Source: Leptasterias polaris (Eukaryota > Echinodermata > Asteroidea > Forcipulatida > Asteriidae). From it: DNA of 64,000 nucleotides. A program made the position numbers and the translations under genes. Each line of letters begins with the position of its first letter. Position 1 is the stretch's first letter. Below, piece by piece: positions 23,357 to 34,000 of the stretch. Under the pieces are notes generated by a model. That model did no database searches. It was not told the DNA's origin and was given only the letters and a program-made list of their open reading frames with translations. Location: assembly GCA_037783415.1 (NCBI GenBank), contig JAZGTN010000089.1:1116001-1180000 (forward strand), given 5' to 3'.

Positions 23357-24051
23357 AGGCAGGATATACTTTTTGGCAATTGTCAAAGGGTATCCTCACT
23401 TGGTGTGTCCCAACAAATGCATAAAATAATAAATCTGTGAAAATTGTCACTCAACTGGTTAGGCCAAACAAAATAAATGTTCTGTTTCCGGTTTCCCGAC
23501 CGACCATAACTTTATGCTGTGACCCTAAACTTTTTATTCGGCTTGAAAAAAAAAAATGGGGAAAAAAATGGGAAAAAAAAAATGAAAAATGAAAAATGAA
23601 AAATGAAAAAAAATATCTATTAAAAAATGAAGGTACCATGAACCAAGTGTCAGACTTTGACCAAACTAATATGTTTTTAACAAAATTGAACTAAAAAACC
23701 AGTGTTACTGTTAGTAGGGTATTTACACACTCGCCAAATAAAATAAAAACTTTCCGACCTACCTACCCTATTTTAAATTGGCATGTAATCGGTAACAGAA
23801 CATTTATTTTGTTTGGCCTTATTGAAGTTGCAAGAAATAATGAAAGAAAAAAAACACCCTTGTTGCAAAACCTTTATCAGATTCAATTTTTGGGGTGAAA
23901 AATTACCTCTTTCTCTAAAATTCCATTACTTCAAAGGGTGTTGTTTCCAACAATGTTTATTAATATCAACAGCTCTCCAGTGCTCTTCACAAAGTAAGTT
24001 TTTATGGTCATTAATTTTTGGAGTAACTACCAAAGGTATACCCGCCCTTTA
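23357..24051 (+). repeat. Dispersed repeat family A, interrupted copy
   Basis: The left part at 23357-23461 (CTCACTTGGTGTGTCCCAAC ... ATGCATAAAATAATAAA) and right part at 23819-24051 (TTGAAGTTGCAAG, AAAAACACCCTTGTTG, CAACAGCTCTCCAGTGCTC, AAAGTAAGTTTTTATG) join to match the uninterrupted copy at 36726-37106. The 357-bp gap is the MITE listed next. Confidence 0.8.
23462..23818. mobile_element. PIF/Harbinger-like MITE with TTA target duplication
   Basis: Inverted ends GGCCAAACAAAATAAATGTT (left) and its exact complement (right) extend imperfectly to about 32 bp. TTA flanks both sides (23459-23461 and 23819-23821). A 3-bp TWA duplication is the mark of PIF/Harbinger elements. It sits inside a family A repeat, whose uninterrupted copies confirm the empty-site sequence. 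It has no transposase. Confidence 0.85.
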
Positions 24052-24270
24052 AAACTTTGCATTTCTGATTGATACAACTCTAGTTTACGCACCCAGTATG
24101 CCACTGTCTCTGTACCACATGTAGATCAGAAATAACTCATTCGATAATGTCTAGACATCGGAACGTCAGATTCCTTCTTGAATCTAATCCCAGAGAGCCT
24201 ATTAGATATCAAGCCTTATTTACATTTATATTGGCAACCTAAATTAGGGCTACTCTAAGATTACACTAAG

Positions 24271-27200
24271 ATGGCTACTTGCTTGCAAGCTCTGTGTTTG
24301 GCTCTCCCATTTTTGATAAATGTTGCTGTCCATAGCCCTCTAAGTAGTGTAAATTTGATACCACATGAAAGATTAGTGGTTGCTGATCAGAATGGTTGTT
24401 TTTCTGATGGATTTGCTGCTGAGGAAGACAGATTATGTGGTGTTTTCCCATCAGAATTTCTTCAATTTCTGCCAGTCTTCAAAGCCAGTTGCATCATGCA
24501 GTACACACCTGGCCGATTCTATTGTCATGACCATGCCACCCTTTGTCCCCTCCTGCATTCAGTGGACTACAACAAGCTACATGTACCTGCCTGTGTGCAT
24601 CCAATATGGCTGACCATCAAACTATCTATTGGAAACCACAGCTCATGTAGTAAGTTTGGCAAAGCTCCAGTTAACTATTACCCAAACTCTACAGCTACAT
24701 TCAATCTACCCCTTGCAATGTCTGGAGACATTGAAGTCAATCCTGGTCCTGTTAAGGACCCCTGTGGTAATTGTAGTCGCCCAGTTAAATCAAACCAAAG
24801 ATCTCTTCTATGTGAAGATTGCAACCTGTATTGGCATCATAAGTGTATTCCTGAGATGACCATTACCCAGTACAACCTGCTCATCTCAAGTACAATTGAC
24901 TGGTTCTGTCCAAGCTGTTTTACTGCATCACTGCCATTCTCATCATGCAGTGACACTTCACTCCAAGAAGCATTTGCCGATTTGCCAAATTCCTCTCATC
25001 CGTCAGTTGACATTCCAAACAATCCAGCTTCGCTCTCTAGAAGACTTCCAAGTATCTCAGATAACACCCCATCACTCCCAACCGCATCCCCTAGTCACCT
25101 ATCTGGGCTGTTATTTAATGCCCGTAGTGTCCGAAACAAGGGTTTGGATCTTGCCACGTCTATCGCCTCTTCGACCCCGCCTGACATCCTGGCACTCACA
25201 GAGACTTGGCTCAAGGAGCATGATTCGGACGCCATCTTGGGACTCCCTGACGACTACTTGATCTTCCGCAAGGACCGTCCCTCTCGCGGTGGTGGCATCT
25301 TGACTGCAGTCAAAGCAAACATCCATCCTGTCCACCATGCCGAGTTTGACTCCCCTGAGCTTGAACTCTTGTGGGTGTCCTTATCCTGTCATCGTGGAAG
25401 ATGTCTTCTTGGCACATTATATCGCCCTCCCTGCGCAACTACTTCGTTTTGGGATGATCTCAACGCCGTGGTCTCAAGAATGGATCACTTTCTTCCCAAA
25501 TTTGACTGTATTATTCTCATGGGAGATTTCAACATTGACTGTAATCCTGCAGTAGCCGACTCTCCGAACCGCTCTCATTTGTATGAATTTGCCGACTCGT
25601 TAAACCTATTTCAGCTTGTCACAGACATCACCCGTCCCCCATGTAGTGATGATACCATTTCTTCTGGGTCCACCATCGATTTGGTCTTCAGTAGTTCTCC
25701 GCATAACTTCGTATCCGTTGAGACTGTTCCCAACCCTGTTACCAGCGATCATCTTGCCGTTCAGTTCGTCACTCGTCTGAATACTTCTCCCCCGCATCCC
25801 TCTGTTGTTAGACAGTTTTTGTCTTACAATCCTGATTCCATCACTCATCTCAACGCTCTCCTCCAATATGCTCCCTGGGATCTTGTTGTTGACAAAGATG
25901 ACATCGACTCTTCATGGGAAGGTGTTTTGGATCTGATTAATGCTGCTGTCAAAGACGCCATTCCTGGTTCTATAAAGCGGACAAGGAAAAGGAACAATTC
26001 TCCATGGGTTGATGCTGACCTGAAACATTTGTGCTCAGTAAAGCGTAAACTGTTTTCCAAGGCTAAGCGCTCTGGATCTCTTGCTGATTGGAACTCTTAT
26101 AAACTTGTACGTAATCAGCTAAAATATTGCACTCGCAAGGCTTATAAACACTTTGTTAATAACATGTTTTCATCCAAGGACAACAAAAAACGTTTTTGGT
26201 CCTTTGTTCGTAGCAGGAAACGATCACCTACCCCATTGTCTTTTAAACATAATGCCCAAACACTAGTCAAACCTCATGAAATAGCTTGTGCTTTTAATAC
26301 TTATTTTGCTTCAGTTTTTTCTGCTGATGTCCCTGTTTGTCAAGACCCTCCCACATGTGATTTTCCCATTCCAGCTCTGTCTAGTGTTAACTTCTCAGTT
26401 GATGATATTCAGCGTACCTTATCTTCTTTACCTCTGGGGAAGGCTCCTGGGCCAGATGGAATCAGTGCTAAATTCTTGCGTAACACAGTTTCTACTATCT
26501 CTCCAGTTCTCTGTAGGATCTTCAATGATTCCATTGCCTGTGGACGCCTTCCCCGTGGTTGGAAGCTTGCCAATATTACCCCCGTGTTTAAAACTGGTGA
26601 CCGTTCCCTTCTTAGTAACTATAGGCCTATTGCTCTCACTTCTCTCGTTAGCAAGATCATGGAGAGACTGTTATCTAATGTTGTTAAAGATCATTTAAAT
26701 TCTAATTGTTTATTGTCTGATAAGCAGCATGGTTTTGTTCCTCACAAATCCTGTGTCACCCAACTTATGAATGTGTATCAGCTATACATCACGTTTAAAT
26801 CTACTCAAGAAAATGCCAATACCTCTATTGAAAGACTTGAGAATTGCATCCAAGAGATTCGACGTTGGACCCAACAGAACTTCCTGAAGTTGAATGATGA
26901 TAAAACAGAGTTCCTTCTTTTTGGGTCTCGTCAACAATTAACAAAGGTTTCAGTGCCATACATTTCCATTGGTAATGCTCGGATAGCTCCCTCGTTGCAA
27001 GCTCGGAACTTGGGGGTTATTTTTGATTCATCAATGACACTTCAACCACACATCAACAACATCATACGTGTGTCATCATTTCACATCAGGAATATTGGTA
27101 AGATACGCAAGTACTTGAACAAGAGTGCCACTGAAAAAGTCATTCATGCATTCGTAACTTCTCGTCTTGACAACGGCAATGCTCTTCTCTACAGTCTTCC

Positions 27201-27615
27201 TAACAACCAGATTTCCCGCCTTCAACGCCTCCAAAACACCGCAGCCCGCATCGTGACACTGTCTAAAAAGTCTTGTTCTATCACCCCCATTCTGAAACAA
27301 CTTCACTGGCTCCCTGTCTCTCAACGTATCATCTTCAAGCTGATGCTCATTGTCCACAAAGCACTTAACGGCAAGGCTCCCCACTATATCTCTGAACTGC
27401 TTCAAGTTTACACTCCGTCAAGGAATCTTCGATCCAGTACCATGCTTCTCCTCAAGGAACCCAAGTCTCAACACTCCTGGGGTGACAGGTCTTTTTCTGT
27501 AGCTGCGCCACGCATCTGGAACTCTCTACCACATAATCTTAGATCTTGTCTTTGTACCACAAAATTTAAATCACTTCTCAAAACTTATCTAATGTCACAG
27601 GTTTTCAAGGAATAA
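24271..27615 (+). CDS. Chimeric LINE polyprotein ORF (CR1-type 5' part fused to L2-type 3' part)
   Basis: A 1114-residue open frame. Residues 1-22 are signal-peptide-like (LQALCLALPFLINVAV). Residues 153-160 are the 2A-like motif. A C4HC3-type zinc finger spans about 165-215 (CGNC, CEDC, WHHKC, WFCPSC). The endonuclease runs about 278-500 with NARS at 283, catalytic TET at 310-312, GDFN at 418-421 and SDH at 492-494. Reverse transcriptase begins near 690 (GKAPGPDG ending at 730, NYRPIALTS from 783) but stops at CVTQLMNV. From about residue 836 the sequence is the C-terminal part of an L2-type LINE (RRWTQQNFLKLNDDKTEF, LHWLPVSQRI, LWNSLP). The fused frame therefore lacks the FADD catalytic core and cannot make an active reverse transcriptase. 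Confidence 0.85.
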   Translation: MATCLQALCLALPFLINVAVHSPLSSVNLIPHERLVVADQNGCFSDGFAAEEDRLCGVFPSEFLQFLPVFKASCIMQYTPGRFYCHDHATLCPLLHSVDYNKLHVPACVHPIWLTIKLSIGNHSSCSKFGKAPVNYYPNSTATFNLPLAMSGDIEVNPGPVKDPCGNCSRPVKSNQRSLLCEDCNLYWHHKCIPEMTITQYNLLISSTIDWFCPSCFTASLPFSSCSDTSLQEAFADLPNSSHPSVDIPNNPASLSRRLPSISDNTPSLPTASPSHLSGLLFNARSVRNKGLDLATSIASSTPPDILALTETWLKEHDSDAILGLPDDYLIFRKDRPSRGGGILTAVKANIHPVHHAEFDSPELELLWVSLSCHRGRCLLGTLYRPPCATTSFWDDLNAVVSRMDHFLPKFDCIILMGDFNIDCNPAVADSPNRSHLYEFADSLNLFQLVTDITRPPCSDDTISSGSTIDLVFSSSPHNFVSVETVPNPVTSDHLAVQFVTRLNTSPPHPSVVRQFLSYNPDSITHLNALLQYAPWDLVVDKDDIDSSWEGVLDLINAAVKDAIPGSIKRTRKRNNSPWVDADLKHLCSVKRKLFSKAKRSGSLADWNSYKLVRNQLKYCTRKAYKHFVNNMFSSKDNKKRFWSFVRSRKRSPTPLSFKHNAQTLVKPHEIACAFNTYFASVFSADVPVCQDPPTCDFPIPALSSVNFSVDDIQRTLSSLPLGKAPGPDGISAKFLRNTVSTISPVLCRIFNDSIACGRLPRGWKLANITPVFKTGDRSLLSNYRPIALTSLVSKIMERLLSNVVKDHLNSNCLLSDKQHGFVPHKSCVTQLMNVYQLYITFKSTQENANTSIERLENCIQEIRRWTQQNFLKLNDDKTEFLLFGSRQQLTKVSVPYISIGNARIAPSLQARNLGVIFDSSMTLQPHINNIIRVSSFHIRNIGKIRKYLNKSATEKVIHAFVTSRLDNGNALLYSLPNNQISRLQRLQNTAARIVTLSKKSCSITPILKQLHWLPVSQRIIFKLMLIVHKALNGKAPHYISELLQVYTPSRNLRSSTMLLLKEPKSQHSWGDRSFSVAAPRIWNSLPHNLRSCLCTTKFKSLLKTYLMSQVFKE
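24727..24750 (+). other. 2A-like ribosome-skipping motif DIEVNPGP
   Basis: Codons 153-160 of the LINE ORF read DIEVNPGP, matching the D[VI]ExNPGP consensus. Skipping would fall between Gly159 and Pro160, separating a signal-like N-terminal product from the PHD-EN-RT protein. 2A-like sequences are known in non-LTR retrotransposons of sea urchin and other animals. Function here is inferred; the residues upstream of the core also matter and were not assessed. Confidence 0.8.
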
Positions 27616-27723
27616 TTTAGTTGTTTCTGTTTTTCTTTTGTTTGTTTTTTTGGTTTACTGCGCCTTGAACACCCAGCAGGGTGGATATGTGCGCATAACA
27701 AGTCTTTATTATTATTATTATTA
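26776..27723 (+). mobile_element. Nested 5'-truncated L2-type LINE (948 bp)
   Basis: Begins TATCAGCTATACATC just after GTG at 26773-26775. It encodes the RT thumb and C-terminus of an L2-type polyprotein, with its own stop at 27613-27615. A short 3'UTR (GCGCCTTGAACACC, GGATATGTGCGC) and an (ATT)n tail follow. The host frame resumes at TGG 27724. The length is a multiple of three, so the host frame was not shifted. No target duplication is evident, as is common for CR1/L2 insertions. Confidence 0.85.
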
Positions 27724-28863
27724 TGGGCTACCACTTTAGATAAGCGTAGTCCCCCAAGGATTGATGCAGTTTTCTTGGATATGAGTAAAGCTTTTGACCG
27801 TATGCCCCATCATATACTTGTACGTAAACTTGCTAGTAATTTTAACATCCGTGGCTCTCTCTGGAGTTGGATTAAAGATTTTCTGGTTGATCGTCAACAA
27901 AGAGTCACATTTGTAGGTATGAACTCCTCATGGTCCGTAGTTAGCTCTGGTGTTCCTCAAGGTAGTGTTCTTGGGCCCCTGTTATTCAATTTATTCATCA
28001 ATGATATATCTTACAACCTCAGTTCTAATTGTGTTCTTTTCGCTGATGATGTATTAATTTATCGTCCAATCCGTTCCTGTTTAGATGTAAGCTCCCTCCA
28101 GCATGACCTTGATGAGCTGAGCACTTGGAGTGTCTCCAATGGTATGACGTTCAACCCTACAAAGTCCAAAATCATGCATATTTCCCGTAAACACTCTCTC
28201 AACCCCCCTGTTTACACTCTTTCAGGTTTTCCCTTGCAACCCACAACCTCTGTCAAATACCTTGGAGTCACTCTGAATGCTCAGCTCTCTTGGACTAACC
28301 ATATCAAGAATGTTGTTTCAAGTGCCAATAGAACATTGGGCCTCATTAAGACCATTGCTTTCAATTCTTCTGTTTCAGCCAAGTTCTGTCTTTATAAATC
28401 TCTAGTTCTCCCTATTTTAGAATATGGTATGCCAGCATGGCTCCCTCATACATCTCTCCAGACTCAGGCCCTTGAACGGGTACAAAAACGTGCTACTCGA
28501 TTTATTCTTGGGCAGAGGATGGGTGAGATGTCTTACCCCGATAGACTTAAGTCCCTTAATTGGTCGTCTCTGTCAATTCGTCGTAATTTTTCTGTTTTGT
28601 ATTTTATCATTAAGTGTAAGTTTAACCTTATTCATTGTGATGTGGCTGGCATCATTTCTGTCAACCATAGATATCCTGACGTTCTCACCTTCAAACACCT
28701 GTATGCTAGAACCGATGCTTTGCATTTGTCTGCTCCTCATCTTTTCCCCAGACTTTGGTCTAGTTTACCAGAAAACATTCGTAATTCCCTACTGCTATTG
28801 CCCTTCCACAGCTTCCTCAAATCACTTAGATATTCTGTCTGCCAATCTCATGAATCAACTTGA
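27724..28863 (+). pseudogene. Displaced 3' half of the CR1-group LINE ORF (reverse transcriptase core)
   Basis: Open from TGG 27724, with an internal Met at 27775. The RT motifs missing from the upstream ORF are here: LDMSKAFDRMPH, VPQGSVLGPLLFNLFIND, FADD at 28039-28050, and KSKIMHISRK near SVKYLGVTLN. The C-terminal region (ALERVQKRATRFILGQ, PRLWSSLPENIR) runs to the stop at 28861-28863. The half is intact but separated from its start by the nested L2 copy, so it is not translated as part of the original protein. Confidence 0.85.
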
Positions 28864-28866
28864 ATA

Positions 28867-29489
28867 GTTTTTATTATTTTTCTCAGTGTGGGCAGGGCTT
28901 TCTGTCCGTATTTTTGTGTTACTCTTTCTTACTTGTAAATTTTGTACTATTTTATTTGTTCTCATTTTTATTTATTTATACATGTATTATAATTCTCCGG
29001 GGAGGGGAGTGTGGCTCTAGTGTTGGGACTTGTTTGGGGTTTAGTCCACCCTTTTAATAGCCTGCTATAGCCCATTCACTTGTGCAATATTTTAAATCGT
29101 TTTTATTTAAATCGTTTTTATTTATTAACAAGTTTATTTATTTATTTATTTACAAGTTTATTTATTTATTTATTTATATACATACTTCTTTATTTGTTTA
29201 TCTTTACTTTTACTGTTATTTTACTCATTTATTTTCGTTTTATAAATTAGTTATTTATTATTTATTTATTATTGGTTTTGTATTATTATCTGCTTTTATT
29301 ATTGCGTGTACTATATTATATGTTTAAATCTATATTTATTTCATTGTGTACCCCAGATGTGGGGCAACAGATCTACGGATCATAGTATGTATTTGCTTTT
29401 GTTGTCCCTTGCCCATCTCGGGGTATATTGTCTTGTATTTTGTTTTGTACTGTTATGGCAAATAAAATAATAATAATAAAATAATAATC
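28867..29489 (+). other. 3'UTR of the CR1-group LINE with TTTA microsatellite
   Basis: T-rich, with a (TTTA)n stretch at about 29100-29185. The element-like end ATGTGGGGCAACAG ... CATCTCGGGGTATATTG is followed by the AATAAAATAATAATAAT tail. Short T-rich ORFs here are not genes. Confidence 0.7.
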
Positions 29490-31035
29490 AAGGATCAGAG
29501 AGTCAGGAGATACATCAAGACATCCATGCTGAGAGAATTGTCCCCATGCAGGATTTTGCAATTATGCAATCTACACTTGGACAAGTTAAATTCACAGCTA
29601 GATAAATCACAAATAAACTGCTTTGGTGTCCCTTTTGCTTATTTTTTTTATGTCTATTGCTAATAAAGCTTAGGCAACTCTTAGGGTAGTGTTACAAGAG
29701 AAGAAAGTGTTCATTTCTGCTCTATGAATGATGTGAAGCTTGGCATCATGGTGGATGTGATATCAGTTTCAGCTTATCCAAAATCTTACTATCGGCGGGT
29801 TAAATGCATTGAATACAGTTCTTACAAGATGTGAAATGTCGTCCTACTAGCTCTAGGTTTCACACAGATCCTGGCTTACTTAAGAATTAAGGACTACCTC
29901 TCCTTAAAAGAGTGCCGGAGGCCATCTTGTCTCCACATCGAGCCAGTGGATTACTAATTACACTATACTGAAGCTCATTACGAGAATTACCAGGCAATGC
30001 CAGAATGCCAGTTTGTTTTAAAATGGCAAAAAATCAATTCATGTTCAGCTCATGTGAATATAACAAGCACTTTTTGTCGTTATTATCAACCATGTACTAT
30101 GGATTGTTTACCCCTCAATATCACCATAGTAACAAGTATTGACTTAGCCTGAAAACATAACTACCTGTATCTTGAACAGGTGTACAAGTGGAAATGTGTG
30201 CCAGTTAAAACCTGTACGATAAACAGTTCAATCAACTACATGAACCTCATACACTATCATAGTTCCCTACAGTGGATTCAGAAACTAAGGTTTGTGGAAA
30301 CACCATGTAATTATCTCTGTAAATGAGTAGTTCTTTGTACCCCGAGAGGATCAGAGCAAACTCGTGACTGTCACTCCCGGATAGGCCTTGCAAGTCATAG
30401 CCGCAAGTGCCTCTAACTATCAAAGCCAATCAGTGTCCACCCTTTTTATAAATCTATCGCTTTCAAGATGGATGGAGGCTTACTATACTGCTAAATGAGT
30501 AGTCCCTGGCTGCGTTTTGGCGACCACAACCAGAAACATGTTTAAGCTTTGGTCACTGGTTGAGCGTTTTCGTGTGCTATGTTGAACCGCAGTGACTCGG
30601 CTATTCCGACCAAACCATAACCGACTTGTTGGCTCAGTTAAGCTTGGTTTCAAGATCGCAGACTCTAAAAACTATCAAAAGACCTCTTTTGAATTCTTTT
30701 AAAAATGAAATACCCTGAAGCAGATGGGAATTATGTGGTAGCAATTAATCAATATGAACATTTGATGCCAGGTAAAAGCCTTCAAAAACCATTGTGTTCT
30801 TTATGAAAATAATCGCCACAAAAATTACCGGTAGCCATTAACGAGAGGCACTTATTGTTCCCTAAGGACTTATCACTAATGAACTTAAAATAATCTATTA
30901 TTCAATGACAATATTAACGAAAAGGAAGATAATTGTAAATAATTAACCTTGGGTGTCTTTTGAAATTTGAACCACAATTCTAGTAATTTACTGCCGAGTC
31001 TTGAAAACTAAACGTCTTTTCAGCAAATTTGGGCG
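29490..31035. other. Noncoding
   Basis: No gene or clear element seen. About 30510-30660 has loosely inverted words (GGTCACTGGTTGAGC / AACCGCAGTGAC) that may be a MITE remnant. Confidence 0.4.
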
Positions 31036-31039
31036 GTGC

Positions 31040-31166
31040 AGGGAAAACAGGGTTAAAAGGGATCAACACTGAACATAGCCAGCGGAACCACTGTGAGAGA
31101 ATTTTAACTGGTCCTCACATCCTCAGGTGTTTTAACAAGCATTTGGCTGGCTGAATACTGTTAAGG
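31040..31166. repeat. Dispersed repeat family B (GGCCAGCGGACCACTGTTAA), partial
   Basis: Shares GCCAGCGGA.CCACT.TGAGAGAATTTTAACTGGTCCTC and GGTGTTTTAAC with longer copies at 33810-34000 and 53706-53910. Confidence 0.6.
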
Positions 31167-31209
31167 AACAACACTGGTTTGTAAATGACAGTCAGATGCC
31201 TTTCTATCA

Positions 31210-31520
31210 ATGCAAAGCCTATAATTCACTTGTGGCCAAGTGGTTAGGAATAGGAGCACCAAACCCAAGTTGTAGTGTTTCTGATCAGCAGAGTGAGGGT
31301 TTGAGTCCCAGTCATGGCACTTGTGTCCTTGAGAAAGAAACTTTACCATAATTGCTTTGTCCTTCAGATTGGACCTTAAGCCATAGGTCCTGTGTACTAG
31401 GATTGGTAGTCCATGTAAAAGAACCCAAAACACTTATCCTGGAAGAGTAGGGGTTAACCCCGGTGTTTCTGGTTCACATAGCAAGCACCCTTGTTTACAG
31501 GTTTCCTCAGGCTTGCGAGC
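31210..31520 (+). mobile_element. tRNA-derived SINE
   Basis: The head has GTGGCCAAGTGGTTAGGA (A-box type, Leu/Ser-like) and GGGTTTGAGTCCCAGTCATG (B-box), followed by the common body CACTTGTGTCCTTGAGAAAG, TTGTCCTTCAGATTGGACC, CCATAGGTCCTGTGTACT and GCATGT-like AAAAGAACCC. The minus ORF over it is not a gene. Confidence 0.7.
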
Positions 31521-32242
31521 TACAGTGATTAAGTTCACCTCTGAGGCATCCTTGGTTTCAATTACCAGAAATATATAATAATAATATTTAAAAAACTCTA
31601 AGTCTAGAAAAAATGTAAATAAATTAGTCAAACTTTCCATATATGTCCATAATCCTAATCAGTACTCTATGAAATCTGAATAATACATGTAGCATATTTG
31701 AAATATAAGTAACTTAGCTTGCCAGATTGTGTAGGACATCAAGACTGTTAATGTTTGACAGGAGGCTATTATTAGAATGTCTGAAGCACTTAGTGTATTG
31801 TGCTGTGACAACAAACTCTAAAACTTCCAGTTAGGAATTAAATATTGAATAAAGATGAGGGAGAGAAGTTGTAATTGAAAGAAAACTCAAACTTAAAAAT
31901 AATAACTATCTGGAGGATTAAAAAAGTTCATAGGAATTCAGTCATAGTGGAAACATAAATTTATTTAAAGTGACACCAGTGCTTTCTTTACAATTAACTT
32001 TTGAAATGTGGAAAGAAAATATGTATTTTATCCTTAACAAGAAAAACAATTTGTCTACAGGTATTAGACACACGTAATTTTCATTTGATAGGTTTTCTAA
32101 TTTTATTTCCAAAACTGAAATTTTATTTTTAGATGAAAATATTACAGGTACCTTTTTGTGAATGAACAGGAATTCTTAGGGGTACCAATTTCAATATAAT
32201 AACAAATTTATTTTCATGTTTTTAAACGGATTTTATATCCTC

Positions 32243-32529
32243 CCTTTAAAGGTACTATACATGATTGGTAAAGATAAAAAACATCATTGATTAATTGCAG
32301 AAAACTGTATCTGAAAACCTAAAAAACTCAACAGCTGATTTTGGTTGTTAATCAAAAACAATGACAATGTGTTGAAAGTTGTGAATGGCCTCACTATTTT
32401 CTCCTGACTCTCACAGCAGAAATTTCCACAGGTTTGTTATCTCATGTGTATATGGTCGATCACACAAAACATGAACACTGTCTGTGACTATTTTGTCAGC
32501 TCTATACCAATCCAGTATAACACCTTTAA
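32243..32529 (-). repeat. Dispersed repeat (family A-like), copy
   Basis: Shares CTGAAAACCTAAA, CAACAGCTGATTT.GGTTGT, TATTTTCTCC.GACTC and ACACAAAACATGAACACTGTCTG with 48722-48979, in the same orientation. Confidence 0.7.
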
Positions 32530-32929
32530 CCAACTTGATACACTGGCAAACAACTGACTATGTTTACTACCATGGTTGGATCACAGCTCTACGACCTGAA
32601 GCACTCTACAACAGTCCGTTATGATGTTTTCAAGTATGTCTTCCACACCACTCATTGAACTTCCATCATTTCTTGACATTTGAGTTGGGGGTTGTGTTAT
32701 GACATTTCAATTTAATGTGGTGCGTAGTTATGATATGTCTACCACATTGAGTATTAATTAAAAGGCACAACATCAGATCATACATCAAGTCCTCGATGAT
32801 CAAATCATAACTACCAGTAATATTTTCAGCAGAATTGATCCTGATGAGAAATTTAATATCCTAAACTTTCTTTGCATGGAAGGTAGTGTCGTAGATTGAG
32901 TTTTTTCAAGGTAATGCTGAAATTTGATG

Positions 32930-33085
32930 ACAAAATTATACAGAAAGATACAATAAAAGTCACGCTTGAAAGTTTCAGCTGCATACAGTGTCTACATGTA
33001 TGTTGAGAAAACAGCAAAAAGGTGTCAAAAAATTTTCACAAGAATGTCAAATCAATCCACATTTAGCGAGGTAGGTACCAACTGA
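32930..33085 (+). repeat. Dispersed repeat shared with 11555-11705
   Basis: AGAAAGATACAATAAAAGTC then GAAAGTTTCAGCTG..TAC and TTGAGAAAACAGCAAAAA match the lectin-intergenic copy. Confidence 0.65.
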
Positions 33086-33129
33086 AATTCTGGCCACAGC
33101 ATTCACGAACGGACAACAACCCTAAAAAA

Positions 33130-33330
33130 AACTGATAAATGATTAATGCATGAATCACTTCTCAGATTCAAATCTTTTTGGCTGAAAATTATCCAAACCA
33201 TAATACTTTGAAGGGAATCCTTTCTCAAAATAGTCTATACTATCAACAGCTGCAGAGTTTCTCACCAAGTAAGTTTTTAGGGTCATACATTTTTTGAGTA
33301 TTCACGGATCTATGACCCTACCTCTAAAGC
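33130..33330 (+). repeat. Dispersed repeat family A, 3' half
   Basis: Contains GGGAATCCTTTCTCAAAATAG, ACTATCAACAGCTGCAGAG and CCAAGTAAGTTTTTAGGGTC as in the other family A copies. Confidence 0.6.
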
Positions 33331-33809
33331 TAGCACCATCAACATCGTGATGAGTGGTTTTAAACTATTCTCAAAGTTTATTTATCAAGTCTTACAGCAA
33401 GAACTTTAAAAAGCAAGTCAAATAACACCAAGACATCAAGTACACATAAATCCAGACAAGTCTGTAGACAGAGCATCAAAGTAAATACTATCTAGTGTTG
33501 AATAATATTGTCAGAATCGGCTTTACGCCTGTACCATCTCAAAACACACACCACAGCTACAAATCCAACTGTTCCTAGCCTAAGAAACTGTTTGTAAAGC
33601 ATCTTAAGAATATGTCAATATTGTACTGAATGTTGTTTCCAAAAATTCCTTTTAAAAGCGTATGTAACAATACCCCCATGACCAATGACAGAGCAAGAAA
33701 AGGAAAAAAGTATGTTTGATCGGTCTCAACAAATGGGGTAGGCAATTTTTGTTATTTTTTGTCTTCTTACATAATTCAATTTTGTTGGTCTATCAGACAT
33801 CTCTCAGGG

Positions 33810-34000
33810 TTAGCCCTTAACATTTTTAGTGACTGGCCAGCGGGAACAGACTAGTCTGTCAGCTTTTTCACTATTCCATATTCAAACGAAACAGGGATGC
33901 TCTCTAACACTGAACTAGCCAGCCAGACCACTTGGAGAGAATTGTGACTGGTCCTCCAGGTGTTTTAACTGGCATTTGGCCAGCGGACCACTGTTAATGG
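33810..34000. repeat. Dispersed repeat family B, full copy
   Basis: Ends are loosely inverted (CTTAACATTTTTAGTGACTGG / GGCCAGCGGACCACTGTTAA). Colinear with 53706-53910, including AACAGGGATGCT and GACTGGTCCTC. Confidence 0.65.

Larger units (their letters stand above)
24271..29489 (+). mobile_element. CR1-group LINE interrupted by an L2-type LINE
   Basis: The host element is coded at 24271-26775 and 27724-28863; its 3'UTR ends in an AATAAAATAATAATAATAAAA tail near 29489. The 948 bp between are a second LINE. With that removed the two halves share one frame, about 1214 residues. Host domains in order: signal-like N-terminus, 2A-like motif, PHD-type zinc finger, apurinic-type endonuclease, reverse transcriptase with FADD. 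Assignment to the CR1/Rex1/L2/jockey group is by motif; the exact clade is not settled. The 5' boundary is unclear, because a family A repeat ends only 220 bp before the ATG. Confidence 0.85.

Noticed and set aside
24380..26698. Several ORFs of 70-136 residues within the LINE in other frames and on the minus strand
   Set aside because: Shadows of the long LINE frame, without domain content.
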